Shown piece after piece: positions 9,372 to 21,888 of a DNA stretch of 64,000 nt. The stretch is taken from assembly GCA_910574455.1 (NCBI GenBank), contig CAJSYZ010000004.1, positions 4,288,599-4,352,598 of the forward strand, written 5' to 3'. Origin of the DNA: Trichaptum fuscoviolaceum (taxonomy: Eukaryota > Basidiomycota > Agaricomycetes > Hymenochaetales > Trichaptaceae). The translations under genes were made by a program, and so were the position numbers. Below the pieces are notes generated by a model. It worked only from the letters and a program-made list of their open reading frames with translations. It had not been told where the DNA came from and searched no databases. The first letter of the stretch is position 1; every line of letters begins with the position of its first letter.

Positions 9372-12314
9372 ATGGTGTCACTCAAACTTTCGCTTTCGCG
9401 CTCGACGAGCAATTCTTCAATGATTGCTGATGATTGGGAGGAAATGCAGCGACCATCTACCGAGGCGCCACCCAAGTTAGAACAGAAGATGTCCTCGGCT
9501 GCCTCGTTTGCATCCTCATCGAATAGTTCCCTGGCCAATCCTGACATTGGTATCGTGAATTTGTCACTTTACTTTGGTGCAATATCTGACGTCCTCTGCT
9601 GAACTCTCAGAGGACGTTACTATTACGGTGAAACAGCAACCGGAGTTGAATGGAAGTACAAGTATTGAGTAAGTGCATTCATATGTTCCGGGATTTCGCT
9701 AATCTTGTTATTCAGTGATCTTCGACTGCTTGCAATATCTACGAATATGACAGAACTCTCCTATAATATTTCCGATATTCAGACGCGTATATTTGGTGAG
9801 CTCGACGCGTCTCTTTGATGCTTGGGCCCACTGTTTTAAACTGTTATTCTGCGTTTCCCTAGAGATCCAAGAGCTCCGGCATCAATCCCAATCCTCCCAG
9901 AACTCATCAGCATCTAATTCCTCAAGTGTCGATCAGGCATTAATGAATTTAGATGAACGTCTAGAATCCGTCAGTCGAGGCATGAAAGCCGTTGCTGACG
10001 CACTTGGGCCGTTATTATCGAAGACCTCGAAACAGAATGAGGAGAATGACAGCGAAGACGAGCGGTCGCTCATCCTACGAAAACATGCGGCACTGGCTGC
10101 TGAGTGGGAATCAGTGCAGAGTGAGACCGATGTATTACGAGAGGAGCTGAAAGAGGACAAATGGTTAACGGTGTTTAGGACTGTGAGTGAGCAAGCGGAT
10201 GGTATGATGTCGAGTTTGGAGAAAGCAGTAAAACGATGTCAGGTACGCCGGGCTTGTTATCAGCGCAATGCAGAGTGCTAAAGTCGCGCTTAGGAATTCA
10301 TTTGGCGTGTCAAAAGAAACGCGCCTCCTGAAACACCTCCCCCCTCTATTTCTGCGTCGTCTTCGCGTGATGCGTCTGCTGCGCCATTGACATATGAAAC
10401 ATTTGCTGGATTGTTGGATTCTTTTGAGGCAAAGAAGAAGTGAGCTTTCTTATCTCATCTAGAAGCAGAATTCAGACGCTTATGCCCAATAGACACTACA
10501 TGCCCGCGACATCGAAGGTCTTGTCGATCATAGATAAAGGCGTTCAAGACCGAGTAACGAAGAATGGCGAATGCCTGCGACGTCACGCAGAATCGACACA
10601 GCGTTGGCGAAACTTAAGAGAACGGATCGCTCGAACAGATTCAGATATGGAGAACATCAGACGAATTCTGCTCAGTCGCGAAAATGAGTTAACGGAAACA
10701 GCGTCTGTCGCGTCTGAGCAAACATCGAAGTCTTCCGGAACGAAATACGGTGATTATCCCGCTACCCCACCTTCAGAAGGACAGAGAGGTCGAACAGGCA
10801 CCCTCACGCGGTCAATGTCTCCTTTTCGAAAATTAGCGAAAAGACTAGGAAGAGTGGGTGGGCGAGGTACGCCTACGCAAACTCCGCCGCCTGCAGCTAG
10901 ACAGATGGCTAAGGTACCGTCGTCAGATCCTGTTCCTACTTTAAAACATCGCAAGTCTATGTTTCCCTTACGTGGAGTAACGAACTTGATTACTCCAGAC
11001 AGACCAACGCACAAGTACAGTCAAAGCTTTACACCCGATTCCCCTTCGACACATTCACGACGGGGAGCGGAAGCGGCGGTGATGGCTGCGGCGAACTCCA
11101 CGTCTTCGTCTATTGCGTCCAACAAAGGGAGACCTAAGTGGAATAGCTCGACGAAGGTAGAACCGGAGGAAGCGGTGCGAACAACCAAGCCATCTCTTCA
11201 GAAACGGACTTCAGCAGCAAATTTGCGCTCAATATCAGGAAATGGTGTCCCGCCAGTCCCGCCATTACCGCGCAGTGTCTCTCGTAGCTCTGGATCGTTC
11301 GCATCGTCAAGGCCGTGGTCGCCTATCACAGCCTCTCAGACGTCGACGACTAGGACGTCTATCAGTAGACCACCTTCGCGTTCTCAATCACCATCGAATT
11401 TCGGCACAAGTCCACGAACACGTCCAAAAACGCCGAGTCATATTCCAACACCAGTTTTCTGGCGAGGCACATCAGGATCATCAGAGGCCAGCTTGGGAGA
11501 GGACAGATCACCACCGAGCTCATCTATAATGCAAAGACTGTCGCCTACCCCATCTTCATCCGCCATAAGTGGTGTATCATCTTACTCTCGTGCAAAGACA
11601 CCACTCGGGAGTCAAGTGCCATACCCACGGCCTCCTAGTAGATCTATGATACCCATCCCTAAATTCCAAGTATCAACAGCATCTCGGCCTTCTTCAGCTA
11701 TGTCTGACTATGAGCGGCCAGATACTTCAATGTCCTTCCGCACTTCTGCGATTCGTGCACAGACTCCCGAGCACGCGCTACGTTCGCGTGTTTCCCAGCT
11801 ACCTTATTATGACTCTCCGTCGAACTCGACATCGGGAGTAACTCCTCCGAGCTCAATATCGAGAAGAGCAAGCCGGCTGCCGCCTTCAAGCTTCCGCGAG
11901 TCATCCGCGACACCTTCTTTTCCTTTTCCGCGTACCCCTTCCGGCGGATCCAGGCCGGCTTCCCGCTCTGGCGCCTATACACCCAGTCTTGGACTTGAGG
12001 GCCTTGCTGAACATAAGTATGTTCCGTTGAATCCAAAAGACCCTCTGGAGATCGAAGTTGCTACTGTTGTAAACTCCATTCCACACGGGCTTCTTGTCGA
12101 ACGCATTGACCCTCCTTTGAGGACGATTCCAAAGGAGAACGAAGAGGTCAAAGCGCAGTACGCCTTCACAAACCAGATCGCACGAAAGGTAGTCGTGTGC
12201 CGGCTGCTGACCATGAGTCGCTCGGGTGTGAAATCGAAGAAGGTGATGTGCCGCGTCGGTGGTGGATGGCAAGACTTACAATTGTACATCCTTAATCGTC
12301 AAGCTGGTATTTAA
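9372..12314 (+). CDS. Kar9-like cortical microtubule protein with C-terminal GAR domain
   Basis: Large protein assembled from several short 5' exons and one long exon from about 10492 to 12314. The N-terminal third is alpha-helical (LLAISTNMTELSYNISDIQT, then DERLESVSRGMKAVADALGP, and later YMPATSKVLSIIDKGVQDRV). It resembles the Kar9 domain, which links microtubule plus ends to actin-based spindle positioning in yeast. The middle (about 400 residues) is Ser/Pro/Arg-rich with many SRPxS and S/T-P sites, typical of a disordered, basic, phosphorylated microtubule-binding region. The C-terminus reads FTNQIARKVVVCRLLTMSRS and then VMCRVGGGWQDLQLYILNR, a clear GAR (GAS2-related) microtubule-binding domain. 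The start is taken at 9372, and an in-frame ATG at 9423 is an alternative. The Kar9 assignment is weaker than the GAR assignment. Confidence 0.8.
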
Positions 12315-12640
12315 CGACTATCATTTTTCTTGCGCACGCCTCTCTTCCTTGGATTCATTCTCATGTTACGTTCTTGTCAAACAAGTTCACGCTTTTTTGT
12401 ACGTTTTCTTGCTCATGTCTATAAAACGAATTGCAATGCATGTATCACTTCTAGCACTTTATCATGTCGACTTTTGCTCTTTTGTCGTTAACAGGCCCTT
12501 CATCATGTCTTGTCACGTAGGATAGATATTAGCTCTCGAGTTCACAATTAATTAAAGCTTTGCGTATGGATCTATCATTGAGGAATGTGAGATGCACACA
12601 TAGCATAGGAATAAAATGGGAAGCGCGATCATGAACGAGT
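12315..12640. other. 3'-3' intergenic spacer
   Basis: Convergent spacer between the Kar9/GAR gene and the TRAPPC12-like gene. It is T-rich on the plus strand just after the stop. No gene was seen. Confidence 0.4.
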
Positions 12641-15369
12641 TCAACCCATCTTCAAGCACGTTGTTCTGAGTCCGTCACCGCTCCATTTAGCCACTTCTAT
12701 TAGCAAGTCGCGTTTCTTGCTGAGCGTCAGACCTGCACGGAGTTCATACAGAGTGGCTGGTGTGTGGTTGATAAGTCGATTGTGACGCAGAGAAGCTAGT
12801 GCCACTCACATAAGTTGAATAGATATGGTTCGGCTGTTGTTACAGCCAGCGGCGAGGACTGCAAAGCCCCTTCAAGTACTTGGATGGCCTGCAGCACGAT
12901 GAGAATTGCTCATGCCAATGCAACTCACTAACCTCTTTGAGTTTTCCAAGGCAAATCAAAGCTACCGCACAGTTACTTGTTGCCTATTGTTGTACTGTCA
13001 GGCCCTTGGGCTCTCAACGATTCGAGGGAACTCACGACTATGTTCTCTGGCTCTTTCGCCATCACTTTCTTGGCTCGGCTCTCCGCTTCGGGCCAGTCGC
13101 CATTCGCAGCGGCGAGTATGAGCGCATTCATGTCTTTGAGCTGCCCGTCTGCACTGGCATCGGCGTCGACGAGAGCGAAATGGTGTGCGGCCATGGAGAT
13201 GTAGCCTCCTTGGAGGTAGATTCGGGCGATGCTGGAGCGCAGTTCCGGCGAAGAGCCCCCCGATGCACAAAGTGGCTCGAGAAGGGATGTGGCTGCCGTG
13301 TAGTCCTTGATAAAGAGGTAAAAAAAAAAGTGCATAATGGGGAAAAGATGATAGCATTACCTTCATTTCAACGAGTTGGGATGCTATTATCAAGCACATT
13401 CGAGCACCTCGCTCCTTCCACATAGAGCGTTCTCCTTGATCTCTTGCCTTCCTTGCTCTGCTCTTACATCGCCGTAAAAGTGCGCTCAAGTCGTCGATGT
13501 ACCCAAGGTGATCCCCAGCCCAGTAGGAACAGCGTGCGCGTATTACTTCGAGCTCAAAGGGCAGGATGTGCTCAAGGATGTAGGTATGCGATGCTGGAGG
13601 ATCGATTGTAGCAAGTGCGGAGAAGAGATTCTCGCACTCCGCGGACGTCTGGTTGAAGAGCCGGAGGCGTGCCAGGGAGGAGAGACGGATATACCAGAGC
13701 TACAGCAGGAATGCTCAAGCTCCAATTTGATGAATCAAGGCGAATGCACTACTCACATTCAGAATAACTTCGACGTCTGACGGCGATGAAAGGACAATAC
13801 GATCTCGGGCCATTCTTGCTAAAGCGCGCCAATTATTTGACATCTGCGTTCAACACAACAATGTATATTATAATCGTATATTATTACCTCGGTAATCGTT
13901 ACAGAAACTCACTACTAGCGTATGGAAATCACTCTGCTGCCACTCGCCAGATAAGTCTCGAGGAGGCCGGAGGTGCGGCTCTGGTACATGTTTGATTAAT
14001 AAAGTAGTCAAAGGGTCGATCTAGATACATATGTAGAGCGGCGCCAGAGAGGCAATGGCAAAAAAGAAGCGACTTTCGAGGTCAACCACCAAGCGAGGGA
14101 CGCGATATCCGAGAAACGTACGTTCGGGATGGGCAGGAAGAGCGTGGGCGCAACGAGCGCGGGAGTATGAAGTTCGGGAGCCTCTTCTTCTGACGAGGTG
14201 TCGGAAGCTGGAGCAGGAGCAGGAGACGTAGAGGTAGGTGGTGGAGGGACGTCCTTGTTGACGTTAACTGGAACGAACGACCCAGCTGGTGGTGAAGCCA
14301 GAGGGTGGTCTACGACAGCCTCCTTTGGCGGAGAGCTAGGGCCCGGGACATTGGCAGCAGAGGGTGATGGATACGCATCAGTCGGAACAGCAGTCTCTGC
14401 AACAAGGGGTTCGTCGGTCTCCTTAGTGGGCTCGTTGTCAGATAGCGGTTCGTCTGAGTCTTCCACGACGAATGGGTTGATATCAGCAGCTTTGTCGACC
14501 AAAGGCTTCGTCGCCTCCTCCAACGCGGAAGGCTGAGAGGGTGAGTGACTCTCTGGTGAAGTCTCCGTAACAGCCTTCTCAGCCTCCTCGCTTGCAGAAG
14601 TCGCGGCCATTGGTTCTTCTAGGGCGATGTCGACAAGTTCTAATGATGAAGCAAGTTTTGAGTCGTCCAAGTCGCGAGGAACAGCGTCGACGACGGTCAA
14701 CTCTGCAGGACGCGTCGCTTCAGGGCCGTTCAAGTTCTCAGGCTCCCTCAGGCTTGCATTCACGTTCTCCTCACGTGCCTCCGAGTCCGCGTCTGAGATC
14801 CCCTTCTCTTCCCGTTCTTCAACGGCCTCCTGCTTCATCACGAATTTCTCTCCTGCGACGATGATGACGAGCTCATTGACTGGGTGGTCTTCGACAACGG
14901 TCGCCGTGGTGCTTTCGACGCTATGGCGGGCGACGTTCACATCCTCTGACTGCTCTGGCGTGGACTCGGAGGTGGGTTCCGACACCGGTGCCTCCTGGCT
15001 GTCGCGTGCCTCCGGCTCTTTCACGTTATCGGACGAAGCTGCCTCAGGCTCTGGCTGGACCTCTGCCACGACGGGTGCGTGTGTCTGCTCCTCCTCCTGC
15101 TCCTCCCTGGCCTTGGGCTGGGCCTCTACCGGCTTCTGCACGTCTTCGATGACCTTGCCTGAAGCTACCTCCGCAGGCTTCTGTGATGGTGGTTTTGGTA
15201 CGACCGGTGCAGGCGCCTGCGCCTGTGCGGGTAATGAAGTCGTGCTCTGAGACTGGCCCTTATTCTTCGACTTGGGCGAAAAGACTTTGAAAATGCGCAG
15301 CGGATTCTTCATGCGCTTGGGTGTGTTAGTGGTGGTGCTGCTCACGCTAGCGATAGATTTGGGCGCCAT
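12641..15369 (-). CDS. TRAPPC12: TRAPP subunit 12-like TPR protein with long disordered N-terminus
   Basis: Eight exons join in frame (minus: 15369-14122, 13978-13913, 13843-13757, 13699-13361, 13305-13036, 12983-12933, 12888-12810, 12756-12641), giving about 751 residues. The first exon alone encodes 416 residues rich in Pro/Glu/Ala/Ser with no domain, starting MAPKSIASVSS. It was joined to the rest because its PTLFLPIPN end splices in phase to PHLRPPRDLSGEW. The C-terminal half is a TPR-like solenoid: NNWRALARMARDRIV, LWYIRLSSLARLRL, RSSIARIYLQGGYISMAAHH, SNCAVALICLGKLKE, LFNLSTLYELRAG, and the family ending GDGLRTTCLKMG. Known for the family: TRAPPC12 belongs to the TRAPPIII tethering complex in ER-Golgi and autophagy traffic, and the mammalian protein also moonlights at kinetochores. 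The next gene upstream on the same strand is ZW10. Confidence 0.85.
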
Positions 15370-15512
15370 AGTGTATGGACTAGGCGTATAGGTATGGCGG
15401 AGAGGGACGGATAAAATATGCGTAGGTACTGGGGCCCGACGATGGTGATGGGCGGAGCAAGATGCTCGAGCGTTGGAACTGAGGCAACTCTCTACTGCTG
15501 TCAACTTTGCAT

Positions 15513-15521
15513 CCTTATATA
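15513..15521 (-). promoter_or_regulatory. possible TATA element of the TRAPPC12-like gene
   Basis: The minus strand reads TATATAAGG about 145 bp upstream of the chosen ATG (15369). Position and sequence fit a TATA box, but no transcription start is known. Confidence 0.3.
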
Positions 15522-16021
15522 CACTACGAAAGCATTTGAACGTCAAACACGACTTTACAGCCTGTCATTTGGGAGATGTGCGTGATGATCTCAGAACCGA
15601 ACGTGTTCTACATGCGGAAACACGCTTGGGGTGTACACATTTCAGGAACCATGTAATGCGCATGTACATATGCGCTTCGTATGCATGCATCAACCCGCCT
15701 AAAGCAAACATCGCCAACATTGCAAACATCTTCGGGATTGGGCCTGCACCAAACATCTATACTGCTTGAGACGGTTCGCAAGTGAACTCTGAAGGCCGTC
15801 GTTCCAGGTGGACTCTGGCTTTCGGAAGGCAATGTGATAGTACCAAATTCAAGAAGCTGTTCTAGAGTTAGTTTGCACGGGATCACTGTAAAGAAGGCGA
15901 AGCAGGTTCATTATGGGGCTAAGGTGGAGAGGTCAAAGTATGTCGAAATTCATCGGGCAGTCCTATATGTATGCTCATGTGTAGGTAGTGGTCAACATTC
16001 CGGGTCTAAACTATCAATGCA
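15522..16021. other. intergenic
   Basis: Spacer between the TRAPPC12-like and ZW10 genes. The open frames seen are short and domain-free. Confidence 0.4.
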
Positions 16022-19000
16022 TTAAGCTGCGGAGTTAGGATGGCCCCGCTGCAGCTTTGCAATAGTGTTTGTCCGTAGAGGTGTATCAGCGAACAATGCT
16101 TTGATGAGTTTCACGAGCTCGTCGACCTCAAAATCAATCAAAGCACCCTCATCAAAGAGATAGGAAATATCGGCAATGGAAGCCTCCTTTAAGGATAATG
16201 GATGTCATAAATCAACGTTGCGCATGAGATAAACATGAAATAACGTACAAGAAGTTCTGATAGGTAAGAGTACTTCAACCATGATGGAACGTACGCCACG
16301 ACCATCGAGGCCTGAGTAGGTAACATGTCACAGATCACATTCATTAGTTACTCGCCCGAGTTAATGTGGGGTGCGGAAGAACGCACCGACTCCGTTCCAT
16401 CGGCAAACAGCCCCTCCAATGCATTGAGGATCCGGCACAGCTCACTGAGCCTATGGGAGTCGAGTTCCGGAATATCCGGGAGGGAGAGGACATCGTCGAG
16501 GATCTTCGTGAGCGCAGCCTCAACGACCACACCCGTTGCGCGACTGTACTTAGAGGTTGGGAGGACGCTCTGCATAAGCGCAAAATAAACGCGCGTTAGC
16601 ACTCGTTCGATGCATGCAATAGCGTTTAGTCAAATGAAGTGATTGGTGACGGACGTCCGGTGATGGATAAGTCCAACACGTGTATGCGGAAATGAATGAT
16701 GACGAGTTACTAGTTCAGGGCTAGTGGAAGAGAAAGGGGAGAAAGATAGGCACACGAGAAGCTCACCTTCCATTCGAATGCGGAGGACCGGATGCAGCGC
16801 AGAGCGTCGCTCATTACGCTTTCACATTCGTCAAAATGCTCCTGGTCACCTGTGTCCACAAATCCTTCCGCGCGCTGTAAGATGTTCAAGACAGTTCCCC
16901 GTACTCGTTCCTGCAGAAAACGATCAACATATTGATATCACAGTAAAAGTTGAATGAAGAACTAACAATACTCTCGTCATACCACCAATCGCCTAGTGAT
17001 TTCATCTTCTCGACGGACTCATGAACCTGTTCCTTCAGAGATAGAGCCGAATCAATTGGTAATCCGAGCTTCTCCACTTCATATCGAATAAACAGGCAGT
17101 CATTGGAGAACTGCATCGACCGACCGGGCTTTTCTAATGCCGACGAAAACGTGACCGGATAAAGAGCACGATACAGGTCCAGAGCTAAGGGTGCCGTCTG
17201 CAGGACGAGACTACTTGGTGAAGAATGCGAATTCTTGTCTTTTCCGGAGCTGTATTGAGAGAATACTGTTGATCGTAGAAGCTCTCGGCCTTCCGAAAGA
17301 ATACTTTGGACAGTGCTGACGATATGCTTAGCACGTTTCGATACGGTGAACGTTTCCTTCGGCTTCGGTTCCAGAGTTAACGCAGGATTGGATGGTCTGA
17401 GCGGTTTTGGTAGCTCTGCTAGTTGCGAAGATCGGAAGTTTGAAGATGAAGGGGTAGGAAATGAGGATGAAGGGCGGGGTGAGTTCAGTGTCATAGATGA
17501 AGAGACCGGGAAAGCAGGAGAGGCCAACGCAGGAGAAGCTGGATTGCTGGAAGTCAGCGAGGGTGATTGTGCTCGCCTTCCTTTTGAAGAAAATTTCTCG
17601 AGGCGCTTTGCGGGCTTTGGTTGTTTAGCAGGTGAAATGAGCCGTACAGGAGATGGGGGTGTCGGAGGTGCTTGGGGCTCAAGAGGCGCTGCATCGTCCC
17701 AAGGATCGTCCCAAGCCGACTCTTCAGCGTCATCGCCCGGATTGAATGGCTGAGCCTCTGATGTAGCTGAAGGAGACTCTTCGAGTTTATGGCCGTTCAC
17801 GTCGTTTGCAGATGTGGTTGTATCCTTAGAGTCGACGGAAGGCAAAGGTTCCTCCTCATCTATAGGCTCGTCCCAGCCCCAAGCATCTGACGGATCATCC
17901 GCAGTAGTTTCGGCATTACCGTTCCCATTTGATGAAGAGTGTTCTTCCATGGATTTTGGTACTGGAACCGGGCCTTCGGTAGGTAGGTCCTCGACAGCAG
18001 TCTCCGCGTCATCGTCAAATTCCCACCCGTTCTCGTCAGCATCGACGTTTTCTTCAGAAGCTTGGGGCTTCCCAGCTGGATGTTCTGGTTTATCCCCATC
18101 ATCGAGGCCCCAGCTGCCGTCTGTTTCCACCTCATTCTGAACGCCCCAAGTGGACTTCTCTGAGGCATCAACGCCGCCCTGCACCGCTATGATATCTGGC
18201 TGCACGCCCTCTTGCATTTCCTTTGGCAATTCCACTCGGAAAACTTGCTCGTTATCGGGGGAAGCAGAAATAATTAGCGTTCTTGTCGTTGCCAAAAGAT
18301 CTGTTCTCCGTTTTCGACCATAGTGCGATGGGACATTGTCCGCCCATGCTTTGATTTGTCTTTCGCCACGTTCATCGTCTCTTAAGACATTAATGATGTA
18401 TTCTTGTTCAAACTGGACAGCATCGGCCACTAGTGCAAGGAAAGGGTGCATGGAATCCAAAGAGGACGGGAGATGCGGCACAAGAATCTCTTTCAAAATC
18501 GCCGTTACTGTTGGTCGGCAGAGGGATCGTGGAAGGGAGTCATAGACCAATGGAGGAAGGGCTGAAAACAGATTTGAGGAAAGGAAGTCGAACAAACTTC
18601 GAAGGTATCCGATCGACGATTTGAAGGAATCAATTTGGGGAGGAAGTGGGAAAAGTGAGAATGTTTGTGAAGGCGTTCCGCTGTAATCTCTGGTCGGGGC
18701 GACGGAGGAGGACATAGGTTCTTGGAGGGGGTGGTTGATGAAGTGCGAAATTAGGTCCCGTCGGAGAGGCGCAAGGAGACCGTTTAGAGAACTGAACGAC
18801 AAGGAGGAGAAAATGTCTGACAGAGTGATTGTACGATGCGACTGTCGCACTAAAAGGACTTTTAGTAGAGCAAGTGTTGTGTAGCCATTCATACTTACCT
18901 TGTACGATAGAGCAAATACGAAGCTCGGTTGGCGAGACGACAACACTGCGCGAGTAAGCCTCGCTAAGCTGCTCTTGTGTACGATCCAGAAGAGCACGCA

Positions 19001-19716
19001 ACTGACGCTGTTAAGGCAGCCAATAAGTCGAGTATATTAACATGAAGTACTGGGAACTGACCTTCACGTCCAGCATAACTTCAGCTGTTCCGAAGGCTTC
19101 AGGCGCTTCATCCACCAACACTTGGACACTACTTCCCTGATTCACAGCTTCTCGAAGCTCTCCTTCCTGGACAAGCTCCTCTAGCTTATTCATGTCATTG
19201 TTACACCTCGCCAAATATTCCAGAGCTTCATGAAGGATGTCTGCGTCAGAGGATTCCTGCGCTAAGCTTGAATGAGCTCTTAGTGCAGAGAGTAGATTCG
19301 GCAGCAGCCCTGTCTTTGTTCCATTTCAGATACTCAGAAATTTCCAAGCAAGGGTGACATACCTCTGGGTTCAAAAGGGAGTTGCTCAACTTATTCACAT
19401 TGGAGGTCAAGTCAAGCAGCCGGGTCTGAACGGACTTCGAGGATGCCAGCTGACGTTCAAATGCCGGTAGCTCCTCATGGATTCTCTCATGGATTCGATC
19501 CTGAACATACATACAATAAGCCATAGGTCATAGGTCAAAGAGAGGCATACGAACCTTCGTCTGTCGAATGGTTTCGTCGAGTTCTGAAATCCACGATGCC
19601 GCTAAACTCGCGGTCAATTGTTTGTTTGAGACCTCGGATATCTTAGTTAGAATGTGCGTTGAGACATCTTGTGGTATTGCTTTGAGAGGTAAGTGTTCTG
19701 GTATTGGAAAAGCCAT
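16022..19716 (-). CDS. ZW10: centromere/kinetochore and vesicle-tethering protein Zw10 (Dsl1/RINT1 partner)
   Basis: Long minus-strand gene beginning MAFPIPEHLPLKAIPQDVST and ending LRTNTIAKLQRGHPNSAA. The N-terminal region is helical (ISELDETIRQTK, ERIHEELPAFERQLASSKSV, RLLDLTSNVNKLSNSLLNPE), typical of the CATCHR coiled coil. The large exon (to about 16965) carries a globular part with SLFDFLSSNLFSALPPLVYD and EYIINVLRDDERGERQIKAW. An acidic Trp-rich linker follows with repeats such as AWGWDEP, SAWDDPWDD and GWEFDDD, then a Ser/Pro-rich segment. The C-terminal helical bundle includes SNDCLFIRYEVEKLGLPID, SDALRCIRSSAFEWK and LSELCRILNALEGLF. Known for the family: Zw10 works in the RZZ complex at animal kinetochores and in the Dsl1/NZR ER tethering complex. 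In fungi the ER-Golgi tethering role is the more likely one. Confidence 0.87.
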
Positions 19717-19886
19717 TAGTGCATGAGTGCAATGAGCGTCGTGTATAACACGTATATGAGGCGCGTCGCGGTCAACTTATGATTGAAGGTACAACTTACG
19801 TCACTACTACATCTACGAGTTGAGAACTTGGCCCAGTTTTATATTATATATATCAGAACCTTTATGCTCGCAAACTTTGAGCAGTT

Positions 19887-21510
19887 ATGGATCAAGTGGG
19901 TATCCGATCATACTATTAGACACGATATATTGACTGAAGTTTAGAGGAATAGGAAGCATTTCGGAAACTGCTTGCAGCGCCTCGACGTAATGATCCCTCA
20001 CTTCCAGGGAGCAGTCGAGGTTCTCTGTTGAAAACAGCAAAGAGGGCTGAGACGTATGTAGCAACCCGGGTGGTGGCTGTAGATTTCTCATACACTACGT
20101 TCCAGGAATCCCACTGAGAAAGCCGAATTCAAACCACGCAAGGTTAAAAAGAATACTGGTTCCGACTATCGAGATCGTGCGTCAGAACGGCGGCTTGGGA
20201 GGGCGGGAGACTTTGCTGAAGTACGTTCACTTCTCTACATACGACTGAAACTATATCCTTACCATTGTCAGGTCGAAGCTGTCCTAGAGACCTTTGAGAA
20301 GCAACACGCAGACGAGGACCGGGAAAAAGTGAGCACTTTCCATAACGAAGCCCATTTCCTTTGCGTACTAATATGTACACAGGTCGAACAAATACGTCGT
20401 TATCTTGGCGGAGATGCGGCACATACCGTTCTCGTTAAGGGGCTTGATTTCGCGCTACTCGAGCAACAAAAAGCAAAGGTCTCCGCAACAGACGCAGTGG
20501 AAGATGAAGAAGCGCTTGAAGCTGTCTTCAACAACACCTCAATCCCATCTTCCACCCCCTCCGAGTCTGTACCTACAACTAAGGCAGCCGGGAAGAAACG
20601 AACTCGCGAAGAGTTGTTGAAGGAACTAAAGGTGAAGCGTGCGAAAGGCGAAGTAGCTGCAGCACCTGTGATAGAGGATAAGGCGTTGGAAGAGGCAAAG
20701 AAAGTGGGGAAGTTCAAGCCTATAGGATCAGGGTTCAAGCCAATCGCGAAAACGAAGGATGGGAGGGGCCTTGATGGATCGGTAAAGAAGAAGAAGAAGC
20801 GGAAGGTCGAGGAGGCAGTGGGCTCAAAGGATCAAGTTAATCCCCCCGAAGTGGTGGGAGAGGCAGTCGACGGACATACAGGAATCGTTGCCACAAGCGA
20901 ACGGCATGATTCAAAGAGGACGAAATCACCGGGACCGGAACCTGAGGCGCTCCCAGAGGACTTTGACATCTTCGCCGATGCAGGAGAATACGAAGGCTTG
21001 AACATAGGTGACAATGACGACGACGATAGTGAGAAGGGTGTATCGGACGGAGAGATACGGGAAGGGAGGTCGTCGAAGGACGTGGCTATGCGAGATGCTG
21101 AAAGACGAGAAGCCGAAGACATAGCCGACGCACAACGGAGGAAAAAGTGGATTGAAGATGAGGAAGACGAGGATCAGGTGCAGATCCCCGCATCTCCTCC
21201 TGATCTCAAGGGAAAAGGAAAAGAAAAGTCTCCTCCATCATCTCGAGAAGATTCTGTTCCTGCTCGACGTTCCCCCACGCCCGAACCAGCGCGCCTTGCC
21301 CCTCTCGCGTCTTCGGCCTTTCCTTCCATCCGTGATATACTGGCAGCAGATGAAGCACTTGAGCTTGAAGACAAACGAAAGGCAAGGAAAGAGAAAAAGA
21401 AAGCCGGCGGCGGTGGAGGTGGCGAAGGCAAGAGCGTATCGAAAGAAGCGAAGTTGAATAGGGATTACCAAAAGCTAAAGAGCTATCAAGAAAAGAAAGG
21501 TAGGGGATAG
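19887..21510 (+). CDS. RED/IK-like spliceosomal protein
   Basis: RED (IK) is a component of the B-complex spliceosome that pairs with Smu1. The coding start is a 9-nt exon (MDQ at 19887) spliced to EAFRKLLAAPR, then PKRAE, then NPTEKAEFKPRK. This matches the RED N-terminal block, including NTGSDYRDRASERRLG and then YLGGDAAHTVLVKGLDFALL, the strongest signature of the family. The rest is charged and low-complexity, with the KKKKKRK basic cluster, FDIFADAGEYEG, and an acidic/basic alternating C-terminus ending DYQKLKSYQEKKGRG. The start depends on three very short exons inferred from frame and splice sites. The downstream part from 20391 is a single long exon and is certain. The gene runs convergently into the sterol acyltransferase. 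Confidence 0.85.
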
Positions 21511-21888
21511 AATTTCCTCCCTTTTGTTCTTCGGACATGCTGTTTCTTTATACGACGGATTGTAGTTTCATGGCCCGCATTAAGGTGCAAGGAAATAATA
21601 TTAGACTAACTGCGCTGGACAAGAATACTTTGATTGCGTGTTTAAACGAAAGATTTGCATCATCCAAAAACAAAATTTAGGAGAAAGATGCAGTGATAAA
21701 AGGAAGAACGGAGAAAAGGTCGGTATTAGCGGCTTGTATAGTATAAACATCTTTCGGGGTGTCAATTTCGTTGCAACTATCATTAATATTCGTGACAGTA
21801 TTTGTGCGCCTTTTGCCCCAGGTGTGATACAAGTATTTATGGCTCAGACGGCTCAAGATGTGGGCGGTGGATGTCATCGTATAAGTGT
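21511..21888. other. 3'-3' intergenic spacer
   Basis: Convergent spacer between the RED-like gene and the sterol acyltransferase. It is A/T-rich in the middle. No gene was seen. Confidence 0.4.

Noticed and set aside
14198..15250. Plus-strand Gly/Ser-rich open frames
   Set aside because: These are antisense shadows of the Pro/Glu/Ala-rich first exon of the TRAPPC12-like gene.
17313..18140. Plus-strand Gly/Ser-rich open frames
   Set aside because: These are antisense shadows of the ZW10 long exon.
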